From Holacanthus passer (taxonomy: Eukaryota > Chordata > Actinopteri > Pomacanthidae), in contig JAFREQ010000067.1 of NCBI GenBank assembly GCA_025331565.1, forward strand, positions 1,302,001-1,366,000: DNA of 64,000 bases, in the 5' to 3' direction. Position numbers and translations under genes: made by a program. The notes under the pieces were generated by a model that was not told the origin of the DNA, searched no databases, and was given only the letters and a program-made list of their open reading frames with translations. Shown here one piece after another: positions 12,005-24,549 of the stretch. Each line of letters begins with the position of its first letter. The stretch's first letter is position 1.

Positions 12005-12247
12005 TCTTCATAGTAAGGAATATTACATTATTAGATTGTTACTGATTCAATTAAACTGTTTTAAATACTGTAGATAGTTTAATCTATATGAATGCATTAT
12101 ATTTTATAAGCTAACCTAGTTATAATATACCTGTCTGATAAATCTAGTGGAGTTAAAAGTCTGAAATATAAGTGGTCTAGATGTACAAATACTAAAGTAT
12201 CTCAAGTAACCTACAGTACTCGAGTAAATGTACTCAGTTCACCACAG
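12005..12247 (-). mobile_element. Decayed teleost non-autonomous repeat, copy B (reverse)
   Basis: Read on the minus strand it begins CTGTGGTGAACTGAGTACAT and continues through ACTCGAGTACTGTAGG, AACTCCACTAGATTTATC and TATAGATTAAACTAT. These follow the 5' half of the same fish repeat family as the copy at 2205. The left limit is approximate because the copy fades out. Confidence 0.65.
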
Positions 12248-14477
12248 CACTCATTACTGTAAATATAAGTAGTGTTGACAAGAAGAAGCAAATTATTTAT
12301 TAGATAATGCACAAGAAAAACAAATCTGCTTGTCAGTGTTGCTGCAGATGCTTTTTTAACACCATAAAAATTTTGGAACGGACAAAAGTGAAATTGAAGT
12401 TGAAGAGAGTCAAACCTTTGAAATACTTTTTGCTTCGCCTTGTCCTCATGACTCGTGATGAGAGGAGTAAAATGAATAAATCTCATTGGTGCTAAATTCC
12501 AGTATCCTCTGTCTCGTGAGGCATAAAATGAGGATTGCATCAAAAAGAAAATTCAACCTGTTAAGACACTGACACCTGTTTTACGAGCGGCATGCACCTT
12601 AATCATGTTTTTAGGCACATGCGTGCAGCCTCGGGTCACGGGAATACGGTTGTGTAGCCTGCCAAGTGAATTCGTACAACGCCATCAAAGAAGAGGATGA
12701 GGAGAAAGAAACACTGGGGTTTGTGTTCCCACCAGCAGAGAGATAAAACAAGTCAGGGAGCCAGGTATGGAGGGGAGGAGAGCGAGCGAAGGAGCAAGAG
12801 AGAGACTGGCAACAAGGAGAGAGGAGAAAGAAAAGACAGCCAATCTCCCCGGTGCACTCTGGGAGTTGAACCTGGCAGGAGAAATTAGCGGCGTGTGCAC
12901 TAAGTGAAAGGGATAATCCCTCTCTGACGGAGAGGAGTGCAGAGCAGTGCAGCAATGATCCCTCCTGTGTTCCTGTGATTTTAGGATCCAGGTTTATTTA
13001 TTAAGAGGATAAGCCCTTCCTCTGTATGCAAACCTCAGAGGCGAGAGGGGTCGCCGTCACTCTGATGCCAACATGGCGTTGCTTTGAGGGTCTGACGCTC
13101 GGTGTGATGCTGGGTGCAGGCCCGGACGAGGCGTTCAGGTGCAGCTAGGTTGCCTGCAAAATAAAACTTCATGGAAACTCAGATCACACTTTAAGGATCA
13201 TACATTTTTTCATTTTTCTTATCATGAATGGAAGCAAATATCTGTCACCTGGTTCCAAAATTTGATGTTTATCAATCCTTAATAAATGCAATGTTTGTGA
13301 ATTCACAAGCTTTGGAAATTTCCTTTCATCGCCATTTGGATCTGCCAAGAAGTGCTGATCTTTTTGTGCATCATCATTTTCTTTTGTCTTATAAATAAAA
13401 AGGACGCCTCACTAATTCCTGGTTTTTCTTTTGTGTGCACATCGAGGTCAGCATTCACCACATTAGGGTAGGAGTGCTAATCTTAAATCACTCCCACCTC
13501 CAGTGTAATCTTGTTTGAGATACACAAAGGTGAGTCGCCATACAGAGCAACACAAGAGCGACTGTATTCAAAGGATTCATGCACAGAGAGATGAGCATCA
13601 GGGAAGACGACCAGTTCTCTAAATGCCCAAAAACGTCAGCTTTGGACAGACTTAAAAGATAAGAAGATCCTTTTCATGTGCATCCCACTTACTCAGCGTT
13701 GATTGAATGATATCAAAGGCTAACGACACAAGATCAACCCTCCTACACACACCTCATGAATAGATTTTGCTCCTTGAAAGTGTTTTTTTTCCCCCCTGTA
13801 CAGTCCATGAGATACGGCAACCAGGGTGTAAATTATATGACAAGAGACAAGCACTAATGAAAAATGAATGCATTGCTTGGCAAACACAATCTATTGAAAC
13901 TGAAAGAGCGTGTCAATTGCATAAATATGTTTACCCGCATTGTTTTTCATTCTGTTAAGAAAGTAATGGCGTCAGAAGCAACGCCGTTTACGTTAGGATG
14001 CTCGTGTCTATCTGTCCATGTCTGCTCTCGATCACCACCACCACCGGCACAGAGATCACTTCTGTACTTGTAGAAAGTTTGCCAATGTTATTATCTCCCC
14101 AAATGGAAACATTATTCAGTGGAAATTGTGTTGAAATAACAAATGATTATATAAACACTTTCTTCCCCTCAACTTCAGATACTTATTCATGCTCTGACTG
14201 CCTCTCGCGTCTTTGCCCCCCTGTTGATGAAGCGATATTTAGTTTGTATGAAAAGCCTGCGAGCCAGCTCCACTCATGTGAAATGGAGAGCGAGTGAAAA
14301 AAAAACAGTTTTAATGAAATGTTACAAAACTGCTTCATCACGAAGCACAATCACCTTTTTTTTTTTCTTTTTTTAACAGGAAGTTATAGTTTAAAGAGAA
14401 AATATCACCAAAACGCAATTCACATGTGGTTTCATGAAGATTTCTGGTTATCTGAGAGTTCATCTGTAATTTTTAGC
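12248..14477. other. Non-coding DNA, no gene seen
   Basis: Unique sequence apart from a purine-rich GAGA-type tract at 12765-12840. The stretch 13850-14280 has balanced, enhancer-like texture. No exon is supported. Confidence 0.45.
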
Positions 14478-14680
14478 CGTTGAACTATTGGATGGATTTT
14501 AATGGAAGATACAGACTTTCATGGTCTCCAGAGGATGAATCCTACTCACTTTGGCGATCCCATTACTTTTATTTGGTTTAAATGAAATGTCTGGTTGGAT
14601 TGCTTTGACATTTGCTTCAGATTTTCCCTCAGGAAGAACTGTTAAAACTTTGGCGATCCATTCACTTTTCATCTCGTGTT
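14478..14680 (+). mobile_element. Decayed teleost interspersed repeat with two internal units
   Basis: The wording matches a repeat common in fish genomes: GAACTATTGGATGGATTTTA, TTTCATGGTCTCCAGAGGAT, ACTTTGGCGATCC. A second related block follows (TTCCCTCAGGAAGAACTG, ACTTTGGCGATCCATTCACT). The two units are offset by 99 bp, marked by TTGGCGATCC at 14551 and 14650. The class is uncertain, as the family is internally tandem and has no obvious coding part. Confidence 0.6.
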
Positions 14681-14842
14681 TTTACCCAGTTTCTCCACCT
14701 GCAATGGATAAACCTTGGTGAGAATCTAAAAAGAAATATTGAGCTTAAACAATATGTGTTGATGACTTTCAATTTTTTAATTCCTTAATATCGTCTACAT
14801 CATGCTAATAGGGTTAAAGGTCAAACCTAATTTGATAGCAGG

Positions 14843-14995
14843 GATCTCGCATGAGGTATAGATCCACCACTTCTGGAGATATTTATCAGTACAGAGCTGC
14901 TGAATGTCTTCAAGTAGGTGATCCTGTATGAGGTATAGATCCAGCACTTCTGGAGATATTTGTCCGTGCACCCGGCTGAATGCATTCAAGTGTTT
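14843..14995. repeat. Tandem duplication, two units of about 77 bp
   Basis: ATGAGGTATAGATCCA.CACTTCTGGAGATATTT occurs at 14851 and again at 14928. The following GCTGAATG..TTCAAGT blocks are also offset by 76-77 bp. The halves are close but not identical (for example CCACCAC versus CCAGCAC). Both copies stay open on the minus strand, but nothing identifies a protein. Confidence 0.8.
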
Positions 14996-17824
14996 GTTTA
15001 AGTGCACGGTACGCCTCTGTTTGCCCCATCCACACATTTCTCTCCCCGTTCTAGGCCAATCTCTTCTCCGAGCGAGCACTCTCCGATGAACATCCCTGAG
15101 CTAACGAGCGCCTCATCGATTCGTTCAGGACAAGGAGAGATAAGAGAACAAACAGGCTGAGAGGCAAAGGAGGGGGATGGTGGGGTAAAGAGAGAGAGAA
15201 GAAGAGCGGCGAGAACCAGGAACAGCCTTCGCCATGTTTTTTGAACTAAAAGGTCTTCGGTTCGTTCCACCTGCAAATCACCGCCGAAGGAGATCCAGAT
15301 GAAACACCTTATTATATGTTAAATGTCAGGGCTGGATCATTAACAGGCTGCTCACTTGTATGACTGAACAATGGTTAACCCGGCTGGAACTGTTCCCGGT
15401 GACACCGAAGTGTGGTGTTCGTGTCACATTACCACTGTACCTGCGAGGAGCATTCACGCCGCTGATAGGTTCTTAATAATATCATCTCTCTTTTCATCCG
15501 CAGGGAAGCCTCTCGCTAACAATGAGCTCACAGTGTCTGTCTGACTGAGTGGCAAACTTTTTATTTCTGGCACGCGTTTTGTCACATTGTTAGATGAGGT
15601 AACAACCACAAAGACAAGTTGAACCGAAACATAAGAACGGGCCTGAAAGTGAACGTAGTTTGGTCAGAAATCAGGAACAAGTGTGACAAATTCATGAACA
15701 GCTTTCTCGCAGTGTTCAAGCAGATTCTTCAGGTCAGATTGTTCATCTTTGACCTTTGTCTTTCCAAAGATGAGCAACAGAAACAGCGATGCATTTTGTT
15801 TTGCACAATATTGCGTGACCACATTAAAAAACACGGCTCGGCTTTCGTCAGGTGCGGATCAGTTTTCTCAGGATGAATGTGACCCTGTGACAAATCTAGT
15901 AGTAGACATGCAAATGTCGATTGACGATTGAATGTATGAAAACCTTCTTTTTCATCCAACATTATCAGCATTTGTGGGAGATGCTGAAAGAAAATCCCTG
16001 CCAGTGAAATATATGTAATCGATTGGATGTTAAGAAAATTGAAGGACATGCACATATACAGACAGAGAAGACTTCTTTTATAGTTAGATTCACTGTATCA
16101 ATTCACTTATCTTACTGGGAAACCTTGCAATGATATCAAAGATGTATTTATCCTAAAATTAATTTGCTCCTAGAAGCAAATTAAACCTCATGTCTAGAAT
16201 GTAAATGACACATGCAACCTTGAACAATTACCACAGACTCAAAAATTAACAGCACTGCACATTTTCAAAGCTGGGAATCTCACAACCAAACACAACCAAC
16301 AAAATGATTAAAACCAAAAACCTCCCATGGATTTATTTAGTCCTTTTCCCATTTTGGCGGATGTAAATTAATTAGTACTACACCTTGTTGGAACATGTCG
16401 AACCTGATCCCTCCGTTATGCCACACACATCCACAAAAGGGAATTAAATCCTTTATAAATATCAAACTAAGACCTCCCAGTCACAACAAGGACTGTTCTT
16501 GATAGCTGTCTCACAAGCATAAGCTATCAAATGAGGCGGGTTGCTTGTTTGGGGGTGGTGGAAGGAGGGACTAGGATGAGGGCCAATTCTTCTTAGTGTC
16601 AGCGATAAAAATCCATCTGATTGAAATTGCAGGCCATTATGATATGAGGAGTAGAGTGCTGGAGAGACGGGGAGAGACGGGGAGAAAGAGAGAGTGGCTG
16701 CACAATTGCTGAGGTGCTCCTTTCTTTTCATTTTCAGATGAAAGCTAATTACGCGGTGTGGCGAGAAGATGGGGCGGCGTGCACGATGCAGGAAACGGGG
16801 AGCCGAGGTGGTTAATTGGGGTATGTGATTACACAGGGCTGTAGTTAGAGGGAATTAGGCAACAACACACTCGGCAGCACAGCTCATCATGGGGAGAGTG
16901 AAAGGAGCCGCGATAACGCTGATATCCTCGGCACTCAGCAGACCTCATCCTCGGCAGACACTCCATGAGGCCCGCAGACTGAGATCTGACTGAGATTCAA
17001 AATAAAACTACAAGCTTTCTGCTCACAACATTTACTTTTCCTGCTGCAGATGACTTGGCATTAAAAAGCTCGGTCAATTCTTTAACATTTCCTCTTGGGT
17101 TTTCATTTCTGGCTTCAGTTTCTGTAGATGATGCACTTTTACCAGCTATTGCTCCTAATGATTAATACTCTTTCACATACTTTTACTGTAAACAAACCGC
17201 TGTTGTTGCCGCATCACTTCCTGAACAGATTATTTTATTTATTTCTCTATTTTTGTCCTGGAAAGACCAATGAGACACCAGGTGTCTGGAACAGCAAATC
17301 TGAAACTCTTTCGGGTCACGTCAGCTGAAATGTAGGAAAACAAATAAGATAATAAAACTCTCTGGATTGTAACAATGAAATTTTATTGTGATTTTTGCAA
17401 AACAGTCATCAAAGTGTGTGTCTGACTGGAGTCCCACAAAAATGTAATAATCAGGAAGAAACACTTGATCAAAGTTCTGATTTTTTAAGTTATTACATAT
17501 TCTCTATATTGTTTATTAATTTTCTGGGAGTGTTGCTGATACAATGCCTGACTTTTAATACAGGTGCCATAACAAAACATAACAATCAGTCCTACGAGAT
17601 ATTTGCCTAATTAGAGATGTATTAATAAAACTTAAAAGTAAATCTGACCAGACTTTGAACACTAAATATAGACACTATATTATTTTCCATAATATAAAGT
17701 TGCATAACAATAAACTACATATCTAAAACCACATCACTAATATATTGTGTGAGGAAAAATTCTTGTAAAACAAAGCCACACAGGCAACTTCCTTTATTTC
17801 CAACATCATCCAGACCAAAAGAAA
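14996..17824. other. Non-coding DNA, no gene seen
   Basis: Mixed unique sequence. 16330-16950 is GC-balanced with homeodomain-type words (GTAAATTAATTAGTAC, GCTAATTACGCGG) and looks enhancer-like. A perfect octamer (ATGCAAAT) lies at 15908-15915. No exon or RNA gene was recognised. Confidence 0.4.
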
Positions 17825-18000
17825 ACTAGTTGCCCGACACCATCAGTCATCTGCTGTTGACTAACTTCAGAGGATCAGCTGGGGGTTAAGTCCCTTCCTT
17901 TGATAGTCACATTCCCACCAAATTTCTACCGCTGGTTCAAGATTCAAACCATCAACCTTCCACTTACAAGACAATTCACTCATCTTGAAGTTCCTACCAA
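17825..18000 (+). mobile_element. Decayed fish repeat with tRNA-like text
   Basis: GGGGGTTAAGTCCCTTCCTT and GGTTCAAGATTCAAACCATC with CAACCTTCCACTTACAAG correspond to a common fish repeat. Intact copies read like GGGGTTAAGTGCCTTGCTCA and GATTCAAACCAGCGACCTTC. Such sequence occurs in fish SINE/LINE families. This copy is diverged, its orientation relative to the parent element is not established, and its ends are approximate. Confidence 0.5.
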
Positions 18001-20539
18001 GCTTTGAACCCCATCAAAGAGAGCATTTGTATTGCAGGCCTGACATAACACGCTCATACGGTCAAATCAGCCGTAGTAGAGGATGACCCGTGGCATGAAC
18101 CCTCACTGCGAGCGCTATCGATGACACTTCAACGACCCGCACTCTAGATTTCCCAACATTATCTCCATGCTAGATGGTCTTTATTGATCAGCATGTTATT
18201 CAAAGTGTCTCGCTGCCTCTCCGTGTCGAGCCTTCGCCTTTCATGTCGAAGAACAAAAGAGCCGGCCATGAAAAGATGTTGGAAGGGTGAGTTAAGAGCT
18301 GTTACCGTTCTGCTGCAGAACTGAAGGGAGCGTCAATGGTTATAAGTTCTGCCACAGACATATTTATGAGGCTTAAGGGAAGGAAGTGCAACGCCAGGAA
18401 CATCCATCTTCCTGCGTCTTTCTCTTAACGTCAATAGGTTGATTTGGCATCGCTCAGCTCAGGTCGATACAGATCACCTGTGAAAGCTTGAGGAAAGGGT
18501 ACAATAGTGCTTTGAGTTTGGATGGAAAGGTTACTGTAAAGCTCAGCAGACTTTCACGTTCACAAGTTGGAACTACAGCGCGTAAAAAACAAAGAAATGC
18601 ATGGATTTTAATATGAGATTCAATGTTCACAGCAGTTGAGAAGAGAGATTTTTAAGAGATTGAGCTCGCCTTTGACTTTAAGAACATATCGTCCATGTTG
18701 GCCTGAAAGCTGAGATCGAATCAATATTAATCATTTTTTTCTTTAATCTTTTACCACCAACCGTTTCTTGCACCGGATACTAGCACTTGAAATTTCAGAC
18801 CGCTGTAATGATAGCAAAAGTTAAATAAGGTGGATATTTTCTCGCAACTTCATTTCTGAATTTCTGCTAGTTCCCAACTCCCTACTTTCGCAATTCTATC
18901 ATCACCAAATGTGGCCAATATGGCTGGAGACCATAGTGGTCAGAAGATGAGGTTGATTCACCTCTATTGTCTCTGCAGCTATTGTACAGGTGTGATGTTG
19001 TGTGATCTTTGCATGAATATGAATCTCTGCCACTTCAGCGCTCTAGTGTCCGGTTCTTGCTCCTCTTCCTGTTGTGACCTGGCTCCTTTCTCCCAGAGGC
19101 CCGTTGTGTCCGGTAAGCCCTCTCGACTGGCCACAGTGACCTCTTGTATCAAAGCAGAAGAAGTAGCCCACATCAAAGGCGGCGGGCGTCACGAAATGAA
19201 ACCGTGTGTTGTCGCCGGACGGCCGTTCGCCTTTGAACCTCGTCGGCCACGATCTGCGTTACAAAGCTTCAATTAGCCGACATCAGAACAGTCGGCAACA
19301 CAGGAAGCGGCGGTTTCCTCCTCCTTCTGTCTCTCTCATCGCGGGTCTTCTTGATTCACAGACGCTTTGTTTTTGGTGAATTATTCCTGCCTAGTCAGCT
19401 GCTGTTATTGTTAATCAATCTTAACCACCCACACGGTGATGAAGGTAACTCACAGATGAGAGCAAACATAGGCAGATTAGACTGAATGTATTAAACGCGT
19501 TGGTGGATGTATGAAAGGGTGGTCAGCATCATGCTTGGGTGCGTTTGTTTTTTCCAGACATTAAAGAGTATTTCTTATTGATAAGATTGAACTCAGTGGA
19601 GACGGGGTAAGAAACAGATGGGTGGCAAATGCAGGTTCAAAATCTTGATATTGCGACACAAGAAAACTGCAGCTGCTTGAAGACACAAGGAAAAAATACA
19701 ATAGGAAAAGACAAAAAAAATTAACAAGCAATAACATGCAACACTTGCTGCATTATCAAAACTCAAAATAGCGTTGTCATGTTCCTGAATGGTCTTGAAG
19801 TTCTCAGGAAACTCATGATTTTGGATATGATGCTACAGAAACACGAGTTATTAAGCAGACAAAGACAGAAAAACTGGGACTTGGTTGAGACAAGTCATGG
19901 GAGAGACACCTTGAGCAGAACTGTAGTGGACTCAGGATTACATGTGGGGTTGAAGTGTCATGAGACAAACAGCCACTAGATGTCACTCTAAGATGAGATA
20001 AAAATCTAAAGCTCGGCCTGCTGTGCCAGAGTCGCCTGAGCACAGTGATTCTCTAATGAAATATCAGCAGGTTGTGGAGCAAAATAATAAAGAAAACTTA
20101 TTAAATACAAGGATTTAACACTTTTGATTGAAAACATTTTTTACTGCTGATCTAATAAATGTTTGACTGTAAAAAGATTAAAGGAAAAAGTACATGAATG
20201 AAGCACAAACATTTTTCTTTTTTTCTTATCTTACTTTTACATGAATGCTTTTAACAGTTGAGAGTTTGAATGATGTCATTTTTTTTGGAAAAAAAAAATT
20301 GTAATTAACATTTTTTCCAAATATGTGAAGAGCTCATTTTCAAAATACCGTAAATGGTGTTTTTTTTATGACTATTAAATATTAAACATCCAAAATATTG
20401 AAAGAAACTAAGCAAACTGTTGTAATTGCAGCATTTCCAGATGCATAATTTGAGTTTTAATTAACTGTTGGTCAATAGAAAAAAAGTCTAAATGGCTTAT
20501 ATCTCATTTAGGAACAAAACATTGCCATTTTGTGTCGGC
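18001..20539. other. Non-coding DNA, no gene seen
   Basis: Unique sequence, becoming very AT-rich at 20080-20480. The 121-codon frame at 18911-19276 (+) contains no recognisable domain. Nothing else can be assigned. Confidence 0.45.
19973..19984 (+). promoter_or_regulatory. Weak CTCF-core-like word
   Basis: CCACTAGATGTC is one base off the CTCF core. In fish this exact type of word also occurs at the ends of interspersed repeats, so it may be repeat-derived. Confidence 0.12.
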
Positions 20540-20960
20540 CACTCTAATAAATAGCCATAAAACCAGATGCCTTTATTATCCATTTCTACTCCGAGCCACC
20601 TAGTGCTCACAGTAAGCCACCTCTCCTCAACAGATTGCCATTCAACCTAATTTATGCAGGGTAACCTTTTGTAAAATGTCCATATGCTTGATATGCCTCC
20701 CTTCACACAGGCGTGTGCTAAGCAGCTCACTGTTAACACAGATGGACCAAACTGCTGCAGAAATTGAGGTGAACATCTGTATGGAAGGGATCTAATGTAC
20801 CCTATTGCTATTATATCGCTGCCCCATATGGAAACAATCCTCGGTGTGTTTATGAAATAGATTCAGGCAGAGTGAGCACAAATGCACGGGACAGAGAAAT
20901 GTTATTGGCTCGTGCATGCAGCCGAAAAAGTGTGATAATTATAACTACATTTATCTTTAT
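20540..20960. promoter_or_regulatory. Candidate conserved enhancer-like element
   Basis: Non-repetitive sequence including CTAATTTATGCAGGGTAACC, CATATGCTTGATATGCC and GCTGCCCCATATGG (a CArG-like and E-box-like mixture), with no coding potential. It is flanked on the left by a very AT-rich stretch. Function is inferred only. Confidence 0.28.
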
Positions 20961-21289
20961 AGCTCATTCATAAAAATTTAAACAATCCGTCTTATTTTAT
21001 TAAAATAAATGACAACATTTGTAATATCGATGATGTGCTCTGTACTTTTAATATCCAAACAGAGGATGTGCTGTATATTTTAATAATGTTCTCAATTGCA
21101 TTGACTGAGGAGCGACTCCTTCTCTGCACAGACAGCCAGTGATGATTGAGTTCAAACATCTCGCCCTCAGAAAGCTGACTCAAGACGTACAAAGGCCACT
21201 GATGAGGTAAACGAGTTTCCCTCTCCCCTATAATCTCCTTGTTTTGCTGCCATTCTGAAAAAAAGACATTTGAGGGGCTCTTTCGCTCT

Positions 21290-21560
21290 CCTTTCGCTGT
21301 CGCATTCACACTTTTCTACCTCGCTGAATGATGATTCCTGTGTTATAATTTGGCCAGAAAATTATTAGGCAATAGATTGCGGGCTATCAGGAGACACTGG
21401 GCTACTGTGAATGGCAGAAATGGTATTATCTCAGGCTTTTGAAGGAGCTGCAGGTTTCAAACCGCCAGCTAATGAGTGAATTAATTTAACAAAAGCAAAT
21501 GATGTTTCTCTCGGTCTCGATGGCAGCCTCGCTGGGAAAACTCAAAGGGCAATTCTTCAG
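21290..21560. promoter_or_regulatory. Candidate conserved enhancer-like element
   Basis: Contains AAATTATTAGGCAATAGATT, CGCCAGCTAATGAGTGAATT and TAATTTAACAAAAGC. These are dense TAAT-type words in a unique background, typical of homeodomain-bound enhancers. Not tested by alignment. Confidence 0.28.
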
Positions 21561-22229
21561 GTGCCATGTCATCTTGGGGAAAGAATGGCGGGTAAATAAA
21601 ACAGAAAGGAAGGAAGCGTTTACAATTTAAATAGGCATTAGTAAGTCATAACCCTCGGAGCACGCCTCTCATTCGAGCTCCATCCATGTTTAGGATTCAC
21701 CAAATTTAATATAATAAATGCACTGTTTATAAATTTAGATAAACCCATGTGACATTTAAGTGTAATTCTCATTTAAATGGGACACTTTGCCTCCAAGTAA
21801 GCAAACGTGTTAGAATAACATGAAATCTGCATTCTATTACACACACCGAGTGCCATTGAGAGCTTGTTTTACATAATTTCACTGACTGTCTGAGGAAAAT
21901 GAATAAACAAAGAATTATGTAAAATGTTGTGATCTGAGTTACTGAAATAATGCACATGATTAGAATGCGTGGAAGGGGGTGGTGTGCTGGCGCTGGCACC
22001 GTGCACAGTGTTGGTGGAAGCACAAACCAGGGCACATTCAACAACCACCAGCGGAAATGAAAAGACCCATATTTCATTACTATTGTCAACTAACTTCCAG
22101 CAGTTTAACACTATTTCTTACTTCTCCTCGGATGGTAAAGATGCATGATTCATATCAGGTTTAGCCGACTCACCTCTTTACCGACTTCTATCAATATTTT
22201 TATTTGACCTCTGATGAATATCTGTATTC

Positions 22230-22680
22230 ACTTTCACACTATCTCGCAGCACATTTAGCATTTTAATTTTCAATATTTCCACAAGAGCTTTCTGATAAGT
22301 AACCAAACAAATGTTGCTCCCTGCCGCATCAGCTGTTTTCCTCTTTTGAAATTACCTGTGCGAGTCCTCTGTGGCAGCTGGAGTCGAGCTGAACTTGTTG
22401 TACTACATCAAGGCGATATCCAAAACAAGATGATTGAACTTTGCCACTGGCCCCGCTGTTGTTTTAATGGTGATGCATGGATTTTCTTTAACATGCTGCC
22501 AAGGGACCCGCATTAGCATGCCATTTAGAAGCTGCATTCTTGCCTGAAATAACACTTATTGCATAATATCCCGATGAACAAGCTCCGGTAATACACCACA
22601 ATTAAGCTGGAAAGCGTTTTGCATCTGCCAACCCTCCACTAGCCACAATTATTTGGCAGTAGGTACACAAAGGGTTATGG
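22230..22680. promoter_or_regulatory. Candidate conserved enhancer-like element
   Basis: One of the most enhancer-like stretches in the window: long, unique, with CATTAGCATGCCATTTAG, ACACTTATTGCATAATATCC, CACAATTAAGCTGG and CCACAATTATTTGGC. No open frame of note. It is followed by a C-rich simple-sequence tract. Confidence 0.33.
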
Positions 22681-22769
22681 GCAGTCGTTTGATGGACACA
22701 CAGGCCTTTTGATTTTTAATTGTAATTGTAATCCTCTCCACTTGAGGACTTGGAAATGCATCGTTTGAA

Positions 22770-22855
22770 CCCCCCCACCCCCCACCCTCCTCCCTCTCCA
22801 CACACACACACACCACCTCCCTCCATCCCTCTACCCCCACCTCCTCCTCCTCCCG
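22770..22855. repeat. C-rich / CA / CCT simple sequence
   Basis: C-rich homopurine-homopyrimidine tract with an embedded CA run. It yields a proline-rich false ORF. Confidence 0.85.
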
Positions 22856-23069
22856 TGTTGGAGATGTGGAGTATTCAACGGCTGCCCACTTCTCGCCCGC
22901 ATGTAGCATTAAAAGGTGTAATCCCACTGAAATGTAAATCACAGTTCTTGAAAACAAATTACGCACAAAGATAACAGGGCCAGCACTCTATCAATAAGGC
23001 ATCAGAAAGGGCCCTGAGCAGTTTCTCTGTGTATGTGTGTGGTTTTTTTTTTAATATATATATTTTCTT

Positions 23070-23180
23070 TCGGAGGCCAAATTGCAGCAGACCTGTTATC
23101 AGGGGTAATGGTGAGCTGTCAACCAAGCCAGGTTGATTACAAGGTTATCGTAAACAATCCCGTCTAACTGCGTGGACAGA
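23070..23180. promoter_or_regulatory. Candidate conserved enhancer-like element
   Basis: Compact unique block with GGTGAGCTGTCAACC, GGTTGATTACAAGG and CGTAAACAATCCC, the last a forkhead-type word next to homeodomain-type words. No coding potential. Confidence 0.28.
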
Positions 23181-23447
23181 CTGAAGAGGGGAGGGGGGGT
23201 AGACGAAGAGCGCACATCACATTCATCAAGCAGATTTAAACGAACGCTCAGGGGTTCGATGCTTGCCATCACCGGCTCCCCCGTCTCTCTAACTCATGAT
23301 AATTGCCCCTATTTCTGCGTCTCCTCTGGTGATTTTTCTCTGCAGACCTTTGCTTAGTTATCCCATCTCTCCATCAAGCCGGCTGTAATATTAGGAGAGA
23401 TGAAATTTGCGAAAGTGACCGTCAATTTGTCAGCTGCTGGGTTTCAG

Positions 23448-23465
23448 AAAAAAAAAAAAAAAAAA
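23448..23465 (+). repeat. Poly-A run
   Basis: An A18 run with no retroelement body recognised upstream. Confidence 0.8.
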
Positions 23466-24359
23466 GGGATGTTGGATATTGGAAAAAGCTCCCGCTGAAA
23501 ATGATGGTAAAACCTGATGAGACAGAAAGGTGTAAACGGCCGATAACTGATGGGCGAGTTAAGTGTGACATCCATTGGGAGACTGATTGATTTGACATCT
23601 TACGCCGCTCAACATTTATTTCCTCGCAGTCATAGATGCATATGATATACCTGCCTGAGACAACATTCATTTCCTTTTTGAGACGCAGCTTTCATACATG
23701 TCTCCTCTTCAAATCTGTCTCGCCACTTTCCTCTAAGATGTGTGTAATCTGAGGTTGTAATGCAGAGAGAGTGTGTTTAAGGGGACGACCAACCCGCGGC
23801 CTCCTCTGCCTTCAACAGCGCCATTATTGAGCTCAATCAGCTCCTTGTTAGTGCCAAAGTCATTCAATTAAAGGGAGCTGGAGAAACAAATTTGCTACAA
23901 ATCGAGCTCGTTGATGTCCTGTGAAGCTGAGAGGGCCGTGGAGAAAGAGAGCGAGAGGCTGGGGAGGGCGAGGCAGTCGGTGGGCTCGGGCGAGCGAGGA
24001 TTCATTTCGCCGAGGTTGCCCCCCGTCCTGAGTCGCAGTCCTGATAGTAAAGATACATAGGCTGCCAGGGGAAGAGGCCAGGCTTTCTTGGGCCTTCTCC
24101 ATTAAGGGTTGGGTGGAACAATCGTCTCCGTTGTTCGGGCCGGGAAAGTGATGAGGTTGCAAATGGAATCCCGCAGAGGGAAACAAAAGATGAGGAGATC
24201 GTTTAGTGCAACCGGACTCTCGGGTAGGTGCCCCTCTTGGACACGTTAATTGATCTCATTTGTTACCTATACCTGCCCGATCAAGCTGCTATCATTGCCG
24301 GGTGGGGGGGGGCTGCCGAGCCTCGCGTGGGCTCGTGGTGTCATGTCCTGCTTGGATCC

Positions 24360-24505
24360 AGAAAGAGAGGGAGGAAATGATAAAGCCAGAGAATGGATAG
24401 AAAATAAGTAAGGAAAGACGTGAGGAGGGTGATGCAAGAGAAAGGAGAGTACAGTAAAAGCGAGACACCGAGAGCGAAGAGAAAGAGAGCAGAGGCGAGC
24501 GAGAG
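24360..24505 (+). repeat. Polypurine (GAGA-type) tract
   Basis: About 145 bp in which almost every base on the + strand is A or G, interrupted by short mixed words. Confidence 0.6.
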
Positions 24506-24549
24506 GGCAGCCTTTCCTGCCCGTCAGGCGCTCTAGTCTTACAGGCTTC

